Source of the DNA: Amblyornis subalaris
Lineage: Eukaryota; Chordata; Aves; Passeriformes; Ptilonorhynchidae
Reading direction: 5' to 3'
Assembly (NCBI GenBank): GCA_018881555.1
Contig: JACAXG010000060.1
Span: forward strand, 3,410,001-3,474,000
Length of the DNA stretch: 64,000 nt
Part shown: piece after piece, positions 25,855 to 36,600 of the stretch
How positions within the stretch are numbered: the stretch's first letter is position 1
Layout of the letters: every line of letters begins with the position of its first letter
Notes under the pieces: model-generated
Told to the model about the DNA's origin: nothing
Databases searched by the model: none
The model's input: the letters and a program-made list of their open reading frames with translations, nothing else
Made by a program: the position numbers and the translations under genes

Positions 25855-28800
25855 GGCGCAAGTAGCAAAGAAAATCCTTATGTAAAGACATAAACAAAAC
25901 CTGCTTCTGGTAGAACACTTTGACTCTGAAGAACCTTTTTCTTGATCTCCAGGAATCTTATTGTAGGGTAATTTAATTGCATTTTCTATGCTTTGCTGTA
26001 GCAAAGCTGTATCATAGATATATATAGTCTCAAATTACTTGGCTGTAGCTTTACTGCTCTGGATTATAAATTTGAATGGACAAAGTACCAGTTGAGATTA
26101 CAGCACCATTGTGTGATGGCTTCACATTTGTCTTTGTTGCTCAAAAATAGACTTTTGTATTATGCATTAGCACATAGTGTTTACCCCTAGCCTCAAATGA
26201 CTTACAGCACTACAGCTGCACACCACTGCAATGTAGTCTTGCTCGAGAGGAAAGGATGGAATTTCCTGCCTCATCTCAGANCATAGATCATCAGTCTTTA
26301 CCACTTCTGGCAGCCATGACCTTCGGAATTCAGACAATTGCAATGAAGGGGTGTCAAATTACTTCAATCAAAGGTGAGGTCGTTGTTTCAGCAAGTCTCT
26401 CTACACGGCTGATTCTCTCTTCATCTATCATCATTCTCCTACGAGAGAGACTTCTGAGCCATATCACATTTTGATATCCAATCATCAGCCTACAGAATGC
26501 TGCAAGAGGTTTGTTTTGTGCTGCTGAAGTTCAGCCCAACATGCAAAGTGACTCAGGAAGAATAGTTGGCAATGGGACTGCAGTTTGTACTGGCTTCTGC
26601 CATCTCTAGCGGGAGGCCTACCAAAGGCTGAGTTGTTCTTTCTTTGTCTTCACCACCCATAGGAAAAGAATCTGTTTCCCCTCTTTGTAGAACTGAACGA
26701 CTCCAAGGAATGTTGAACCTTAAACTTTATTTAATAGAGAGGAAAGGCTTCCAGATCTGAATAATTTGCCTTGGAAGCATGAGGGCNTAAGCTGACGCTT
26801 CAAACTCGTGTGAGAAAATGCAGTGTTTACAATATCTGTGTCGCATGATGTAATGTGTTGATCAATCTCTAATGTGGAAGCAGCATAAAAGCATTGTTGT
26901 CAGAGGGAGTAGCCTTTATTTTACGCTTTAAAAGAGAAGATACTACCTTCTCAAGTTAAAAGTCTAGGATGACAGAGCTTTAGTTCTGCAACGCCTGAAT
27001 GTATTTGGACTTTGCATGATAAACCCTGTGGTCAGGCATGGTGACACACTGTTTTCAAGGTAAAATGTGCATGTACAATATTTGCTGCTTGGGGTTTTAA
27101 CTGCTCAAAAAACATTCTTGGAGGGTAACAAGATTTTCTGGAAGTGAGCCACTTTTGAATGCTATTGCCAGCATGTCTGCCTACTCTGGGTAGCATCAGA
27201 AACTCTGCTGAAAAATTAAACAAACATAGTTCTCGGCATCTAAACNGATGGGAAAGGACATGTTGACTCCCAAGTCTTTAGCTGAGGAGGTAGTCTGTTT
27301 CTCATTGTTACCACTGTGCAGTGAGGAATTGCAAAACACCCACATAGATTTTCAGACCTGCTAGCTGCACTTAACCTTTAATCCTGCAAGTACTCAGCCA
27401 TAAGCATATAATTTTAAACGTCTGAGTAGTCCAACTGACTCCAATGGGAATAAGCACTGAATGAAGTTAAACATTTGCATAAACGTTTTCAGGATCAGGA
27501 TCTTTGACTACAAACAGAATTCTAGCACTACAAACACAAACTGGGCTTGGGTTGAGTCAAGCTTTCGAGACATTAGTAGACCTACATTCTCTATAGATGT
27601 ATTTTAAATTTCATGTTAATGTGTGATTGCTGTGTTATAAAACACTCTACATTTGGCTAATCAGTAACCTTTCTCATGAGAGAGGAGAAATGATTTACTT
27701 TCTGACATAACTGCATAGGTTTGAAAGAATGTAATAGGAACTGGATCAGCTACATATCAGCTTCCATGTATCAAAGAGGTTGAGGCATCTTGATTGGTTT
27801 TTTTTGCCTTTTAAAGTTTTTAAAATCTATTTTCTGTGGTTTAGACCTGGTCTGAAAATCCCCCTTCGTGTCTTTGCAAGGACAAGATTGCTTGCATGAG
27901 TAAGAGATTGACTCACTTATTCCTGAAGGTGAGGACTGTTTTCCATTCTCACTGCTGAAGGATTTGTTCACCTCTGAGTAGATCATATAATTACAGAAAA
28001 GGATGAGCAACTTTTGTGGTGTCTGAATTACTCTGGTCATGGTTGTGGCTGGTTTTGTACTCTCTCTCATATGAGTTCAGTGAAATTCCCTCTGGTTTAT
28101 GCCCTAGCTAACTAGATCAGAATTTGGTCGCTCAAATCTAGGTGTCTGCATTACAGATCAAAGGCAAAGTTTTGATGATTCCTTCTGCAAATTTGACTCC
28201 TATTTGTACTCTCACATGCTTGATATCTCTTTTGTTTAAAGGGCTGTGGTTGATATAGAAGCATTTATATTCTGCAAATCCTTCTAGCAATGATGCTTTT
28301 AAAATATGCTAATATTTTCTTTTGAAATGCAGTGGAAAAAATAATTAAAAAATATCTTACATTTTTCTTGAATTCTTTCATTTAATTGAAGTGCATTTTT
28401 TTTCAGTTTTTCTTTGCTGACTAAACGCGTTACGACTTTTGAGGTAAAGAGATACGTGTATGCAAATACATTGTAATAGAACAGGCAGCTTTTCCTAGAG
28501 TTAAATCGAAGTAACATTTTCCATTCTAAACCTCTGTGTTTTCTGTGGTCTCTGAAATATAAATGATTCAGGATGAAATCTGCCGGATTGGGACTTTGTC
28601 CAAATGTGAATGTTTTGGAAAGACTTGAACAAAACTGGTTCAGCCAGTTCAGAATATCAGGAGAGTGGAAAAAAAAGCATTTCTTGATCTAAATAGACTC
28701 TTACAATCTTTTTTGAGCATTTCTGTAACTTTATCAGCAGAAGACTGAAAAATGAACTCTGACATGGAAATAGCCTTCCTTGAAGTAGGCATGTATTTGC

Positions 28801-30887
28801 TTGTTTGAGAAGAAATTAGTTTTGATTTGACTGAGTTATAAACCTTTGAAAACTGTGGTTGAGCATGTGCAGTGGATTATTTTGATAAGCTTGTGAAGTG
28901 TGCAGCTATAGAAGAATTTTCTGTACATGCATGGCTGGCTAATTTTGCTGGAAAGGGAAAAATCTATCTAAGTACATTGCTAAAATCAGTGAAAACACCT
29001 GGGGCTGCTGGGAGACCTTTGAAGACCACCCCGAGATCCATAAGACTATGAAAAGGGCAAGAGGAGTTCCTGTAGGCTTTGCAGGGTGTTTAAACAGTAA
29101 GTGACCTGCAGATTTTGTAAAGTTAAATGGGATTATGGCTTCACTTAGCACATGAAAATGTATGATGTCTTCTGTGGGGACATACGTCATGCAAAGCACC
29201 CTTTTCCTCAGCAGATCTGCCCAGTGAATGAATCCTCCAGCAGCAGGGAAGCTGCTTCTCCATCTCATTGTAGAGCTCAAGTGGCAGGAGTTTATCAGAT
29301 GTTCACAAGGTTGGGCTGCAGAGAGTGCTCTGATTTATATAGAAAATCTTGCTAATGAAAATTTAGCTTTGGAGTGAGGTGTGTGAATGTGTGTATGTGT
29401 GTGTCTTTTTAGATGCAGGCACAGTCAGTGATTTTGCAGGAACTGCTCTCACTTGCTTCAAACACACTTTGGATAAATCGAAAACTCTCATCCAGAACAT
29501 CTGTGTGTCTCCTGGCAGCCCATACTCTCCAGTGTACGTCACTTCGAATAGATGCTAGCTATTTGATTCCAAAACTTGTATTTTGCCCAAATTGGGTGTG
29601 TGTCTCCAACTCCCTCCAAAACCAAATTTATAATACTGAGTTTATTGAAAGATTCATTTTCTCTGAAGAAATAGATCTCTTTGTTTTACGCTCCCTGAAT
29701 GGATACTTATTTGGGTTTCCTTCCTTTGTTTTTTCACCCATGCTATCTCTCCACCAGTGCTCTGGCAGGTGGCAAGGTCTGTGGTTATACCCTGAATTCT
29801 TTGCATGCCAGACAGCTTCTTCCCAGGCAGTGCCAATACTGACACAATTCACCTTCTTGACGAGACTGTCAATGGAGTGACTGTGCTGGTGAGCAGGTGA
29901 GTTTTTGATGCCATTTCTTTTGGCTGCTAGGTCTTTTCCTCCTTATGCAACAGAATTTATGCCAGACCTCCCGGCCACATCCTGGCCCAACGTGGTGAGC
30001 AGTCTGCTACAGAGGCTCTGTAGTCACTGATGTGGCTGGACTGGCAGAGGTCTGACATTGGTATAGACAGAAGGACCACGTAAATGTGGGGTACAGTCAG
30101 AACACGTGAGAGTAGAACAGTCTATTGATAAAACACAGTGAGATGACAGAAAAAAAGCCATTTCAAATTCAGGAATGTTCTCCTCTGAGTGGATATTATG
30201 CCTCTGAAATAGAGGTGCTTTTTAATTGTTAGAGAATGTGTCTCTTGTTAGTTTTGTGTTCTCATTTCTTGATGTCTCACAGTGGGATGAGATAGCAGCA
30301 AATGCTGAACAACAGGAAACCCATTGGTGTGGAAAAACAGCAGCATGAGCTGTACACATGCAAGTCAGTGAACTAGCAGCACTGTTGTGTCTGTCCTGGG
30401 GTGTTTAAGGGCAGAACTGGGTAAGTAGAAAGAGAGGTAATTTTACCAGGCAATGACCCCATATCAACAGACCAGCCTCTAAGAGAGGAGCCTTACTTGG
30501 GTCAACCTTCTGGGAAGATCCAGGCAGAATCCCCCAGAGATCCCTTTAAGCCTGCGTACAGGGGGAACCATGCTTCCAGACTGGGCTCTGCTGTAGTGGT
30601 GAGCAAGCAGAGCAGATGTGAGATCCCAGTGGGACGATGGGGTTGTCCGGACATCGATGTGTCCCATAGGGCCACGGAAGAACTCCTAACTAATGTAAAG
30701 TAGAGGCTTTCCAAACGAGATGCAGTCCCCTGTCATGCAGAGGGCAGTGGAAATGCCCTGACATGACTTTGCTTTCTGACCTTTGAGGTATGATGGAGAC
30801 TTGCCTCACTACCTGCGTCAAGTGACTTCAGGGACAACGCCTTCATAAAGCACGTTTTCCGTTCTGGACAGAGACACGACTTGTGGT
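25855..30887. other. Intergenic DNA leading to the GALNT2 promoter
   Basis: No gene is recognised. N bases stop after 27246 apart from one at 30985. The largest forward open frame, 29413-29880 (155 codons), has no recognisable motif. GC content rises from about 30.8 kb. Confidence 0.55.
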
Positions 30888-31298
30888 GGCCAGTCTGGAG
30901 TTTCTGGCGGCCTGGGAGCCTCTATGTAATCATCCAATATGACTGCGGGGCGGAAGGGGGGGGCGAGGGAGCGAGACAACTCCANGGAGGCGAGACCCAC
31001 ACACCAGCGCTGTACCACGGTGCTCGGAGGTTGCACTGAACGAGGGCGCAGCCACTGCCAAACGCTGCGAGCCCGGAGCACCCCCGGTGCCGAGGTGCCG
31101 CTGCGGCACTGCCCATGGCCCAGCCGCGCGGGCACGGAGGCTTGGGGCTGAGGCAGGCGGGGTGCGAGGCTGAGGGCCGGGGCCAGTCCTGGATTTCTGT
31201 GGTACCGGGAGTCTCTGTGTAATCAGCCAGTACGAGCGGGGAGGGAGCGGGACAACTCCGAGGAGGAGAGACCCGCACATCCGCACAGTCCCGCGGTG
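30888..31298 (+). repeat. Diverged direct duplication at CpG-island edge
   Basis: Copy A is about 30888-31022 and copy B about 31181-31298, offset by about 293 bp. Both begin GGCCAGTC and continue through TCT(A/G)TGTAATCA(T/G)CCA. Both then share a GGGAGC(G)GACAACTCC core and an AGACCC(A/G)CACA block, and end near CC(A/G)CGGTG. Copy A has a CCAAT pentamer inside the shared part (about 30934), where copy B reads CCAGT. The roughly 160 bp between the copies is GC-rich and not obviously duplicated elsewhere. The N at 30985 lies in copy A. Confidence 0.8.
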
Positions 31299-31520
31299 CC
31301 CCGCCGCCCGCCCGCTGCCCGCGCGGCGCGCGCCCCACGGGCCGGCTCAGGCAGCGCCCGCGGAGACCCGCGGCGGAGGGGGCCCGGCGGTGCCCGGCGG
31401 TGCGAGGGGCGGGCGGCGCGGGGCCGCTCCGGGCCGCTCCGGCGCCCGCCCTGCAGCCGCCGCGGGCGCCGCGAAGCCCCCGGCCCGCGGGCGCGGCGGA
31501 GGCGGCGGCCCGGCGTGCCG

Positions 31521-31594
31521 CAACCATGGCGACGGCGGCGGGGCCGGCCCGCCCCCCGCGGGGCCGGGCGGCGCGGGATTGGTCGGGGGGCGGG
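31521..31594 (+). promoter_or_regulatory. TATA-less core promoter motifs
   Basis: Three motifs stand out. CCATGGCGAC at about 31524-31533 fits the YY1 consensus in the orientation usually found just downstream of start sites. ATTGG at 31578-31582 is an inverted CCAAT box (NF-Y). A GC box, GGGGGCGGGC, lies at about 31586-31595 (Sp1 type). I see no TATA box. If the YY1 site acts from within the transcript, transcription starts near 31510. If NF-Y and Sp1 place it, it starts nearer 31620-31660. The sequence cannot decide between these. Confidence 0.5.
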
Positions 31595-31618
31595 CGCTCG
31601 CCCTCTGCCCCCTGACCC

Positions 31619-31727
31619 TGCGCGGCGGCGGCGGCGGCAGCGGCGGCGGCAGGAGCGGCGGCAGGAGCGGAGGCGGCGGCTGCTGGCGGCCGTTTCCTGG
31701 TGGCCTGGCGGCGGCGTGGGAGGGAGG
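31619..31727 (+). other. GALNT2: GALNT2 5' leader with CGG/GGC-rich triplets
   Basis: This is probable 5' UTR just upstream of the GALNT2 start codon. About 31621-31683 is an interrupted run of CGG/GGC triplets broken by CAG, AGG and GAG units. The start codon context has A at -3, which is favourable, and C at +4. The 5' limit of the transcript is not known from sequence. Confidence 0.6.
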
Positions 31728-31850
31728 ATGCGGCGGAGGTCTCGGCTGCTGCTCTGCTTCGCCTTCCTCTGGGTGCTGGGCATCGCCTACTACATGTACT
31801 CGGGCGGGAGCGCCGCGCTGGCCGGCGGCGGCGGAGGTGGCAGGAGGAAG
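31728..31850 (+). CDS. GALNT2: GALNT2 coding exon 1 (N-terminal 41 residues)
   Basis: First coding exon of polypeptide N-acetylgalactosaminyltransferase 2, which transfers GalNAc from UDP-GalNAc to Ser/Thr and so starts mucin-type O-glycosylation in the Golgi. The 41 codons match the vertebrate GALNT2 N terminus: a basic cytoplasmic tail MRRRSR (residues 1-6), a signal-anchor helix at about residues 7-24 ([18 protein letters not shown]), and a Gly/Ala-rich stem start ending RRK. Compared with human as I remember it, residue 7 is Leu instead of Met and the Gly/Ala stretch is about one residue shorter. The ATG at 31728 is chosen by this match and has A at -3; no in-frame ATG occurs between 31296 and it. 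The exon ends in phase 0 at AAG before GTGAGAG, a strong donor. The GT27 catalytic and ricin-type lectin domains are encoded by later exons outside the window, so the gene is cut by the window edge and not broken. Confidence 0.95.
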
Positions 31851-32169
31851 GTGAGAGCTGAGCCCGGGGAAGGTGCGCCGGCTCCGCGCCCCGGCGGCGG
31901 GGAGGCGCGGGCCGGGCTAGGGGCAGCGCTGCCCGGTCCTCGGGGTGGGAGCAGGGGCGGCGGCTAGGGGGGATCTCTTCACCGCCGCTCGCTTTCAGGC
32001 GGCGTGAAACCGCCCCGGGCTGCTCCTTCCCCCTTCCCGCCCGCCCTTCTCCAGCCCGCTTCCTGGAGGCAGATGGCTTCTTTGTGGACTTCAGACCGAT
32101 TTCAGCCCCGTCACGTCGCTCCCTATCCAACTGCGGCCGGCCACGTCCCGGGCCAGGGGAAGTTGGTGT

Positions 32170-32195
32170 GGGAGGGGAGGGCGGGAGGGCCGGGG
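32170..32195 (+). promoter_or_regulatory. Potential G-quadruplex in early intron 1
   Basis: Six runs of three or four G are separated by one or two bases within 26 nt, on the non-template strand about 320 bp downstream of the splice donor. This exceeds the usual four-tract G-quadruplex rule. G-rich non-template DNA just after a CpG-island promoter is a typical setting for R-loops. The structure is inferred from sequence only. Confidence 0.6.
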
Positions 32196-33560
32196 CTGCG
32201 CTCCCGGGCAGGGGACCCCGCCTGGCTCCGCTCCGCTCCCGGCACACGGCGTCTGCCCCTTCGTGCCTTCCCCGCCGGCACCGGAGTCCTTCGGGCTTGT
32301 GTTCCCGCCTCGAGAACACGCGAGGATGCCAGCTGCAAATGCGTTTTCCCTTTGAATGCACAGCACTTTCCTTTCTCCTCAGCGCTGTGCCTGAAGGATA
32401 CCGTTTTCCGACCGGTTTTGCAATATTCCAGGAAATAGCCGGATTTGTCATGTTTTGTGTCTGTGGTATGAAAGGTCTGTCTCTTCCTTCTTCTTTTAAC
32501 AGCTCGTGTTACAAGTGTTACTAATGTTCAAGAAGTTGCCTGTCGGCAATTCAGGAGTAATTTTTCATTATTCTGACCATCAAGTTATTAAGTAGATTTT
32601 TCAAGGTGTTGTAGTAATTCATCAGTCGGGAACATAGCTGAATGTTAAGCACATCACAGTTCACGTTTGTGTCAATCAAAATAGCTTTTTTGTGGCCTGA
32701 TGGGGGAACTGGCAACTTTATCCACTATCTCTGCTTAGAAAAATTAAGTGATTTTTTCTTTTGTGGGTTTTTCCCCCCGAGAAAGATTAGCAGAATCAAG
32801 AGCTTTTAGAAATTGTTGTTTAAGCCTTCTATTTTGAAATAGGAAAGGTGTAAAGCATCTCATAATTGCATAATTTTTCACAAAAAAACCCACAAATGGG
32901 GAGACGGCAAGTGAATGAAGTGCACCACAGTTGAACGGTGTTGTTCGCTAATAAATGGCTGCCTCCTGTTAAATGAAAAGCAATGTTTTGTGGGTCTAGC
33001 TGATATATAAAAAGAGAAATATTTTTATGTTGCTTTGATGCAGTTTGGTTCATCAGTGCATGTATTCCCTGTAAAAAAATGCTGATGACTAGTTCCTGTG
33101 TCAGGTCGTGGAAGCAAATACTTGGATGGCTACTTACATGAGCAAGGGTCTAGAGAGTGAGTCACTGCTCGCTGATAATTGGCTCTCTCTTCTGATATGT
33201 CCTGTTTTTTATTCTCTCTGTAGCTTAGGAATGAGTTCAACAGCAACTTTTGACGTAATATATTAAAGTAAGTGTTAAGTATGTATTGCCAAATACAAGC
33301 TCTTGGTCCTTCAAAGTAGATGCAGTAGCAGAAATAGATCAAGCATGTGATAAAAAGTAAGGCAGTAGCCTAAAGCCTTTCTTGAAGAACCACCAGAGTG
33401 TATTTGGAAAGTAAAAGCAATCTTACACTGCTGCTGTATAATGGGATAAAGAAAAGCTATCAAGGCAAATGTATCTGCAGATAGGGAAATATGTTTTTAA
33501 CTCTGATGGTGTGTTACATTTGGAGTTTCCAGATAGATTTGCAATTCTGTTCAATTAATT

Positions 33561-33694
33561 TTTACTGCTGAGGGAACTGCAGTGTGTGGGGGTAGTGATT
33601 TGCCCAAGGTCACCTAGAAGACTTGATGAGAATAAAATAGGAAAGAAACCACTATTTCTGAGTAAGAGTCTGGTACTTAATCTACTAGAACCTG
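33561..33694 (-). mobile_element. MIR-like (CORE-SINE) relic, antisense
   Basis: The + strand follows the reverse complement of the MIR SINE. A gagg-aact-g block at about 33569-33580 is followed by TTGCCCAAGGTCAC at about 33600-33613. After a variable stretch come AAACCACTAT, TCTGAGTAAGAGTC and a CTTAATCTACTAG block, matching MIR's antisense order of core, AACCCAGG-like, TCTGA..AGTC and CTTAACCACTA segments. No target-site duplication is visible, as expected at such age. I matched it from memory of the consensus. A convergent stretch is unlikely, because several blocks keep order and spacing. Confidence 0.7.
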
Positions 33695-36600
33695 TTGCTG
33701 TTTATTATTCATATTAGTAGCAGTTTTTATTATGGTTTTAAGAGATCAATGGTCCTGTTACTTTCTTTGGCAGCATAATTTGGCATCATTCTGCACAAAA
33801 TTTAGTAAACCTTACTGGTCTGGGTGATTGGCAAAGTTTAGTAAAGATAATTTAAAGAAAATGAGACATTTCATAGACCTGAGCTGAAGCTCAGTCTCCA
33901 TTTGAAAATGTGAAAGTTTAAAGTCAGGCCGTGGTAAGGAAGAAAGTAGGTACTGTGACCACAATAAACAAGTGGGGAAATTAACTATTATATGTGGATT
34001 GGTGATTTAGGATTCTATTTTCTGTCAGTGAAGCGTAAAATTTAATCCCAGACTTCAGCGTAGGTTAGCAAATGTAAGTAGAGGAAGATATGTGTAATGT
34101 AATAGCTTTTGAATCTGAATAAAGGGCTTATTAACTTAGTGTCAGACAGTGGTGTAAAGCAAAAAACACAAACTGTCTTAAACTTATGAGCAGAAACCCT
34201 GCTGTAGTAAATTTCTTGATGTGTATGGCTTCATGTAGTCCTTATTACTTGCCCACTATTTCAATATAATGGAAACAGAGTTGCTTACAGAAGAACGTAA
34301 CTTTTAATAAAGTGAAGTCTCTGCCGCGTTCAGTCTATAAAATTACAAAAGCCAGGAGGGGATAGTTCCTCATTTATGTAAGTAATTTGCATGTTAATTA
34401 CAGATCTGGTTGTACAAACAGAATGTGTTTTTCCATGAGGATTATCTTTTTTTTTTTTTCCCCCCATACACAGATCTAGTGTGTTATTCAGACATACCAG
34501 ACTTGTTTGATATGGCACCCAGGCCCGTGATGTATTGAACAGCACCAATTCCTTTCTCTTCTGTAGAGTGGAAGGTGTTTGCCCTTTGCCAGGATTGCAC
34601 CTGAGTAAGCGAAAAGAGTGAATTTTTTTTTTTTAATTTGCTTTCTGCATTAGAGTAGTGTCAGAAATAATCTAAGCTACTGCTTATTTTGGTTCTTCAT
34701 TTACAACCTTTCTAATGAGACCTGTGATGCCATTTGGATGTTGCAGTGTATGGTACAGCCTTGATAAAGTTTTTGGCCCCTCCCCTCTCCACACTGGTGG
34801 AGTCTGCAGCTCTGCGTGAGTACTTTTGGCCTGGTAGGAACTGAGCAGGCATGAAAGAGTCTAAAGCACACAAAGCACAAGCTGTCACATTGGTAAATGT
34901 GTAAATAATAATAATAAAAAAAATAAAAAGGTGCAATGCTTCTCTTTCTGGACCTAGGCATAAAAACTGTAGTAGAAAGAAGTGATGTATTCTACATCTG
35001 GAATTTAGGGTGTGACAACATTTTTTTTTTGTTTGTTCTTGAAAGGAAGAAAAGGGTAGAAACAAAGCCTTTCATTCAAAATGTGCTTGAAAGGGACAGA
35101 AATGTTTTTTGGTTGGGTTTTTTTTCCCCTTCTCCCCTCCAGTGAATCTCCAATCAAAATTATTGTAAACATGAGAGAACCATGTTCAGTTGACTCCTTT
35201 TTCAGCAGGTCACTGGCTTGTGGATTGGAAAGAGTGAGTCGGATTCACATCTTTAAAGGTTAGGGAAATGTTTCCCATACAGAGGCTATGACATAGAAGA
35301 GAGCAAGTTGCAAGCCCAACAATTGTGAGACTGAAAAAAATGTGGTCTACTTTTATGTTCACTAAATGTGTTTTATATTAAAAAGCCTTTGGAGTGGAGA
35401 CTGGAAGTTCCCTTCTTTTCATGGATAAATTTCCTAACACAAAGCAAAAGCAGTTCATGCTCTCTGTCTCAGACTTCCATAAAAATGGTGCAGCTTCTGC
35501 AAGATGGTTAGAAAGCCAAAGCCATCCTGATGTGATTCCCTCCTAAGACTGGTGTGAATCTGTATTTGTATATTTGTCACACAGGTTTCAAGTTCTTGAA
35601 CCACTAAGCTCTTGCTCAATAGAGTGACTGGACTGAAATAAAAAAGAAATTTTAAAAAACCAACACAACAAAACCCCACACCAAAACCAGCCAAAAACTC
35701 CAGCTGATTTCTAAAGAACTTGCTCTTCTAGGCATTAAGAAAGTAGCCTCATGTAATTGAGCCCTTCAGGCTGGACAGAGGAAGGTCTGCATCTTGTTGA
35801 ATGTGCCAAATGCTTTGCTGCTGCCAAGATGAAATCCTCAGAGGCATCCCCAGAAGGAGCCCTGTAGGCAAAATGGGGATTTACTGTTTAAAGCTAAGGC
35901 ATCCAGAGAGGCCTGCGGGGTTAAGCACAGCTGAACCAAGGTTTGCAGCCTTCTGGATTTAGGTGCCAGAGTGCTGACAAGCTTTTGCATTTGTTGCCAT
36001 GTAAAGAATGTCAGTTGTTTTTAAGTGAAACTTCTGTCATCTCCTATCCTATCTAGAAGAGAAGGCTAAAAGCAACATTTCAGTTATGAGTGATGGATCA
36101 CTTTCACAAGTACTTCCTAAAATTAGAAACATTTTTCTTGTTCATCAACTCTACCTCCCAAAAAACGAAACCCCAAACTACCTTGAACTAGGGGCTGTTA
36201 CTGTCTTGGCTCACCATAGTTCCTGGGTGTAATGGAATGAATTGGAGAGACCTAATTTATGGCTAGTTGAGCCACAAGGAGGCAGGCTTTTCCTGTGGAA
36301 GTGGTTATGACCCTGTACATAGTGCTGGTTTTCCATATTCTGGTTTGGTTTGTTTTGCCTTTTTTCTTTATTTTGGGGCAGACTTCTGATAGGTGACTGT
36401 ACTGGAGCTAGCTGAGGTGAAGTAAAGCCGAAGGTAAAAGGTGATGCTTCATCTTGAGTATGTGACTGATTAAGAGTGACTCAATCACTGGGTAGAGCAG
36501 GGGAAAGAAAAGCAAGCCTTGTAAGTTCTTGTTCTATAAGGATAAAACTTTAGGATAACTCCTTTCAGCATACTCAGCATACACAAAGCTTTCTTCTCTT

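Larger units (their letters stand above)
30930..32330. promoter_or_regulatory. CpG island of the GALNT2 promoter
   Basis: CpG dinucleotides are dense and GC is very high compared with both flanks, peaking at about 31290-31960. The island covers the upstream duplication, the promoter motifs, the 5' leader, coding exon 1 and the first 480 bp of intron 1. Such islands mark broadly expressed vertebrate promoters, which fits a housekeeping-type glycosyltransferase gene. The edges were judged by eye. Confidence 0.9.

Noticed and set aside
25544..26004. Lys-Glu-Arg and Phe-Leu-Ser repeat proteins on both strands
   Set aside because: They are pure translations of the pyrimidine tract in several frames at once.
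31390..31967. Other long forward frames through the CpG island (154 and 223 codons)
   Set aside because: One is out of frame with GALNT2. The other is the GALNT2 frame extended upstream without an ATG and past the splice donor into the intron.
30922..32451. 509-codon minus-strand open frame
   Set aside because: It runs antisense through the CpG island, is dominated by Arg, Ala, Pro and Gly, covers GALNT2 exon 1 and both duplicated units, and has no domain. GC-rich DNA lacks stops by composition.
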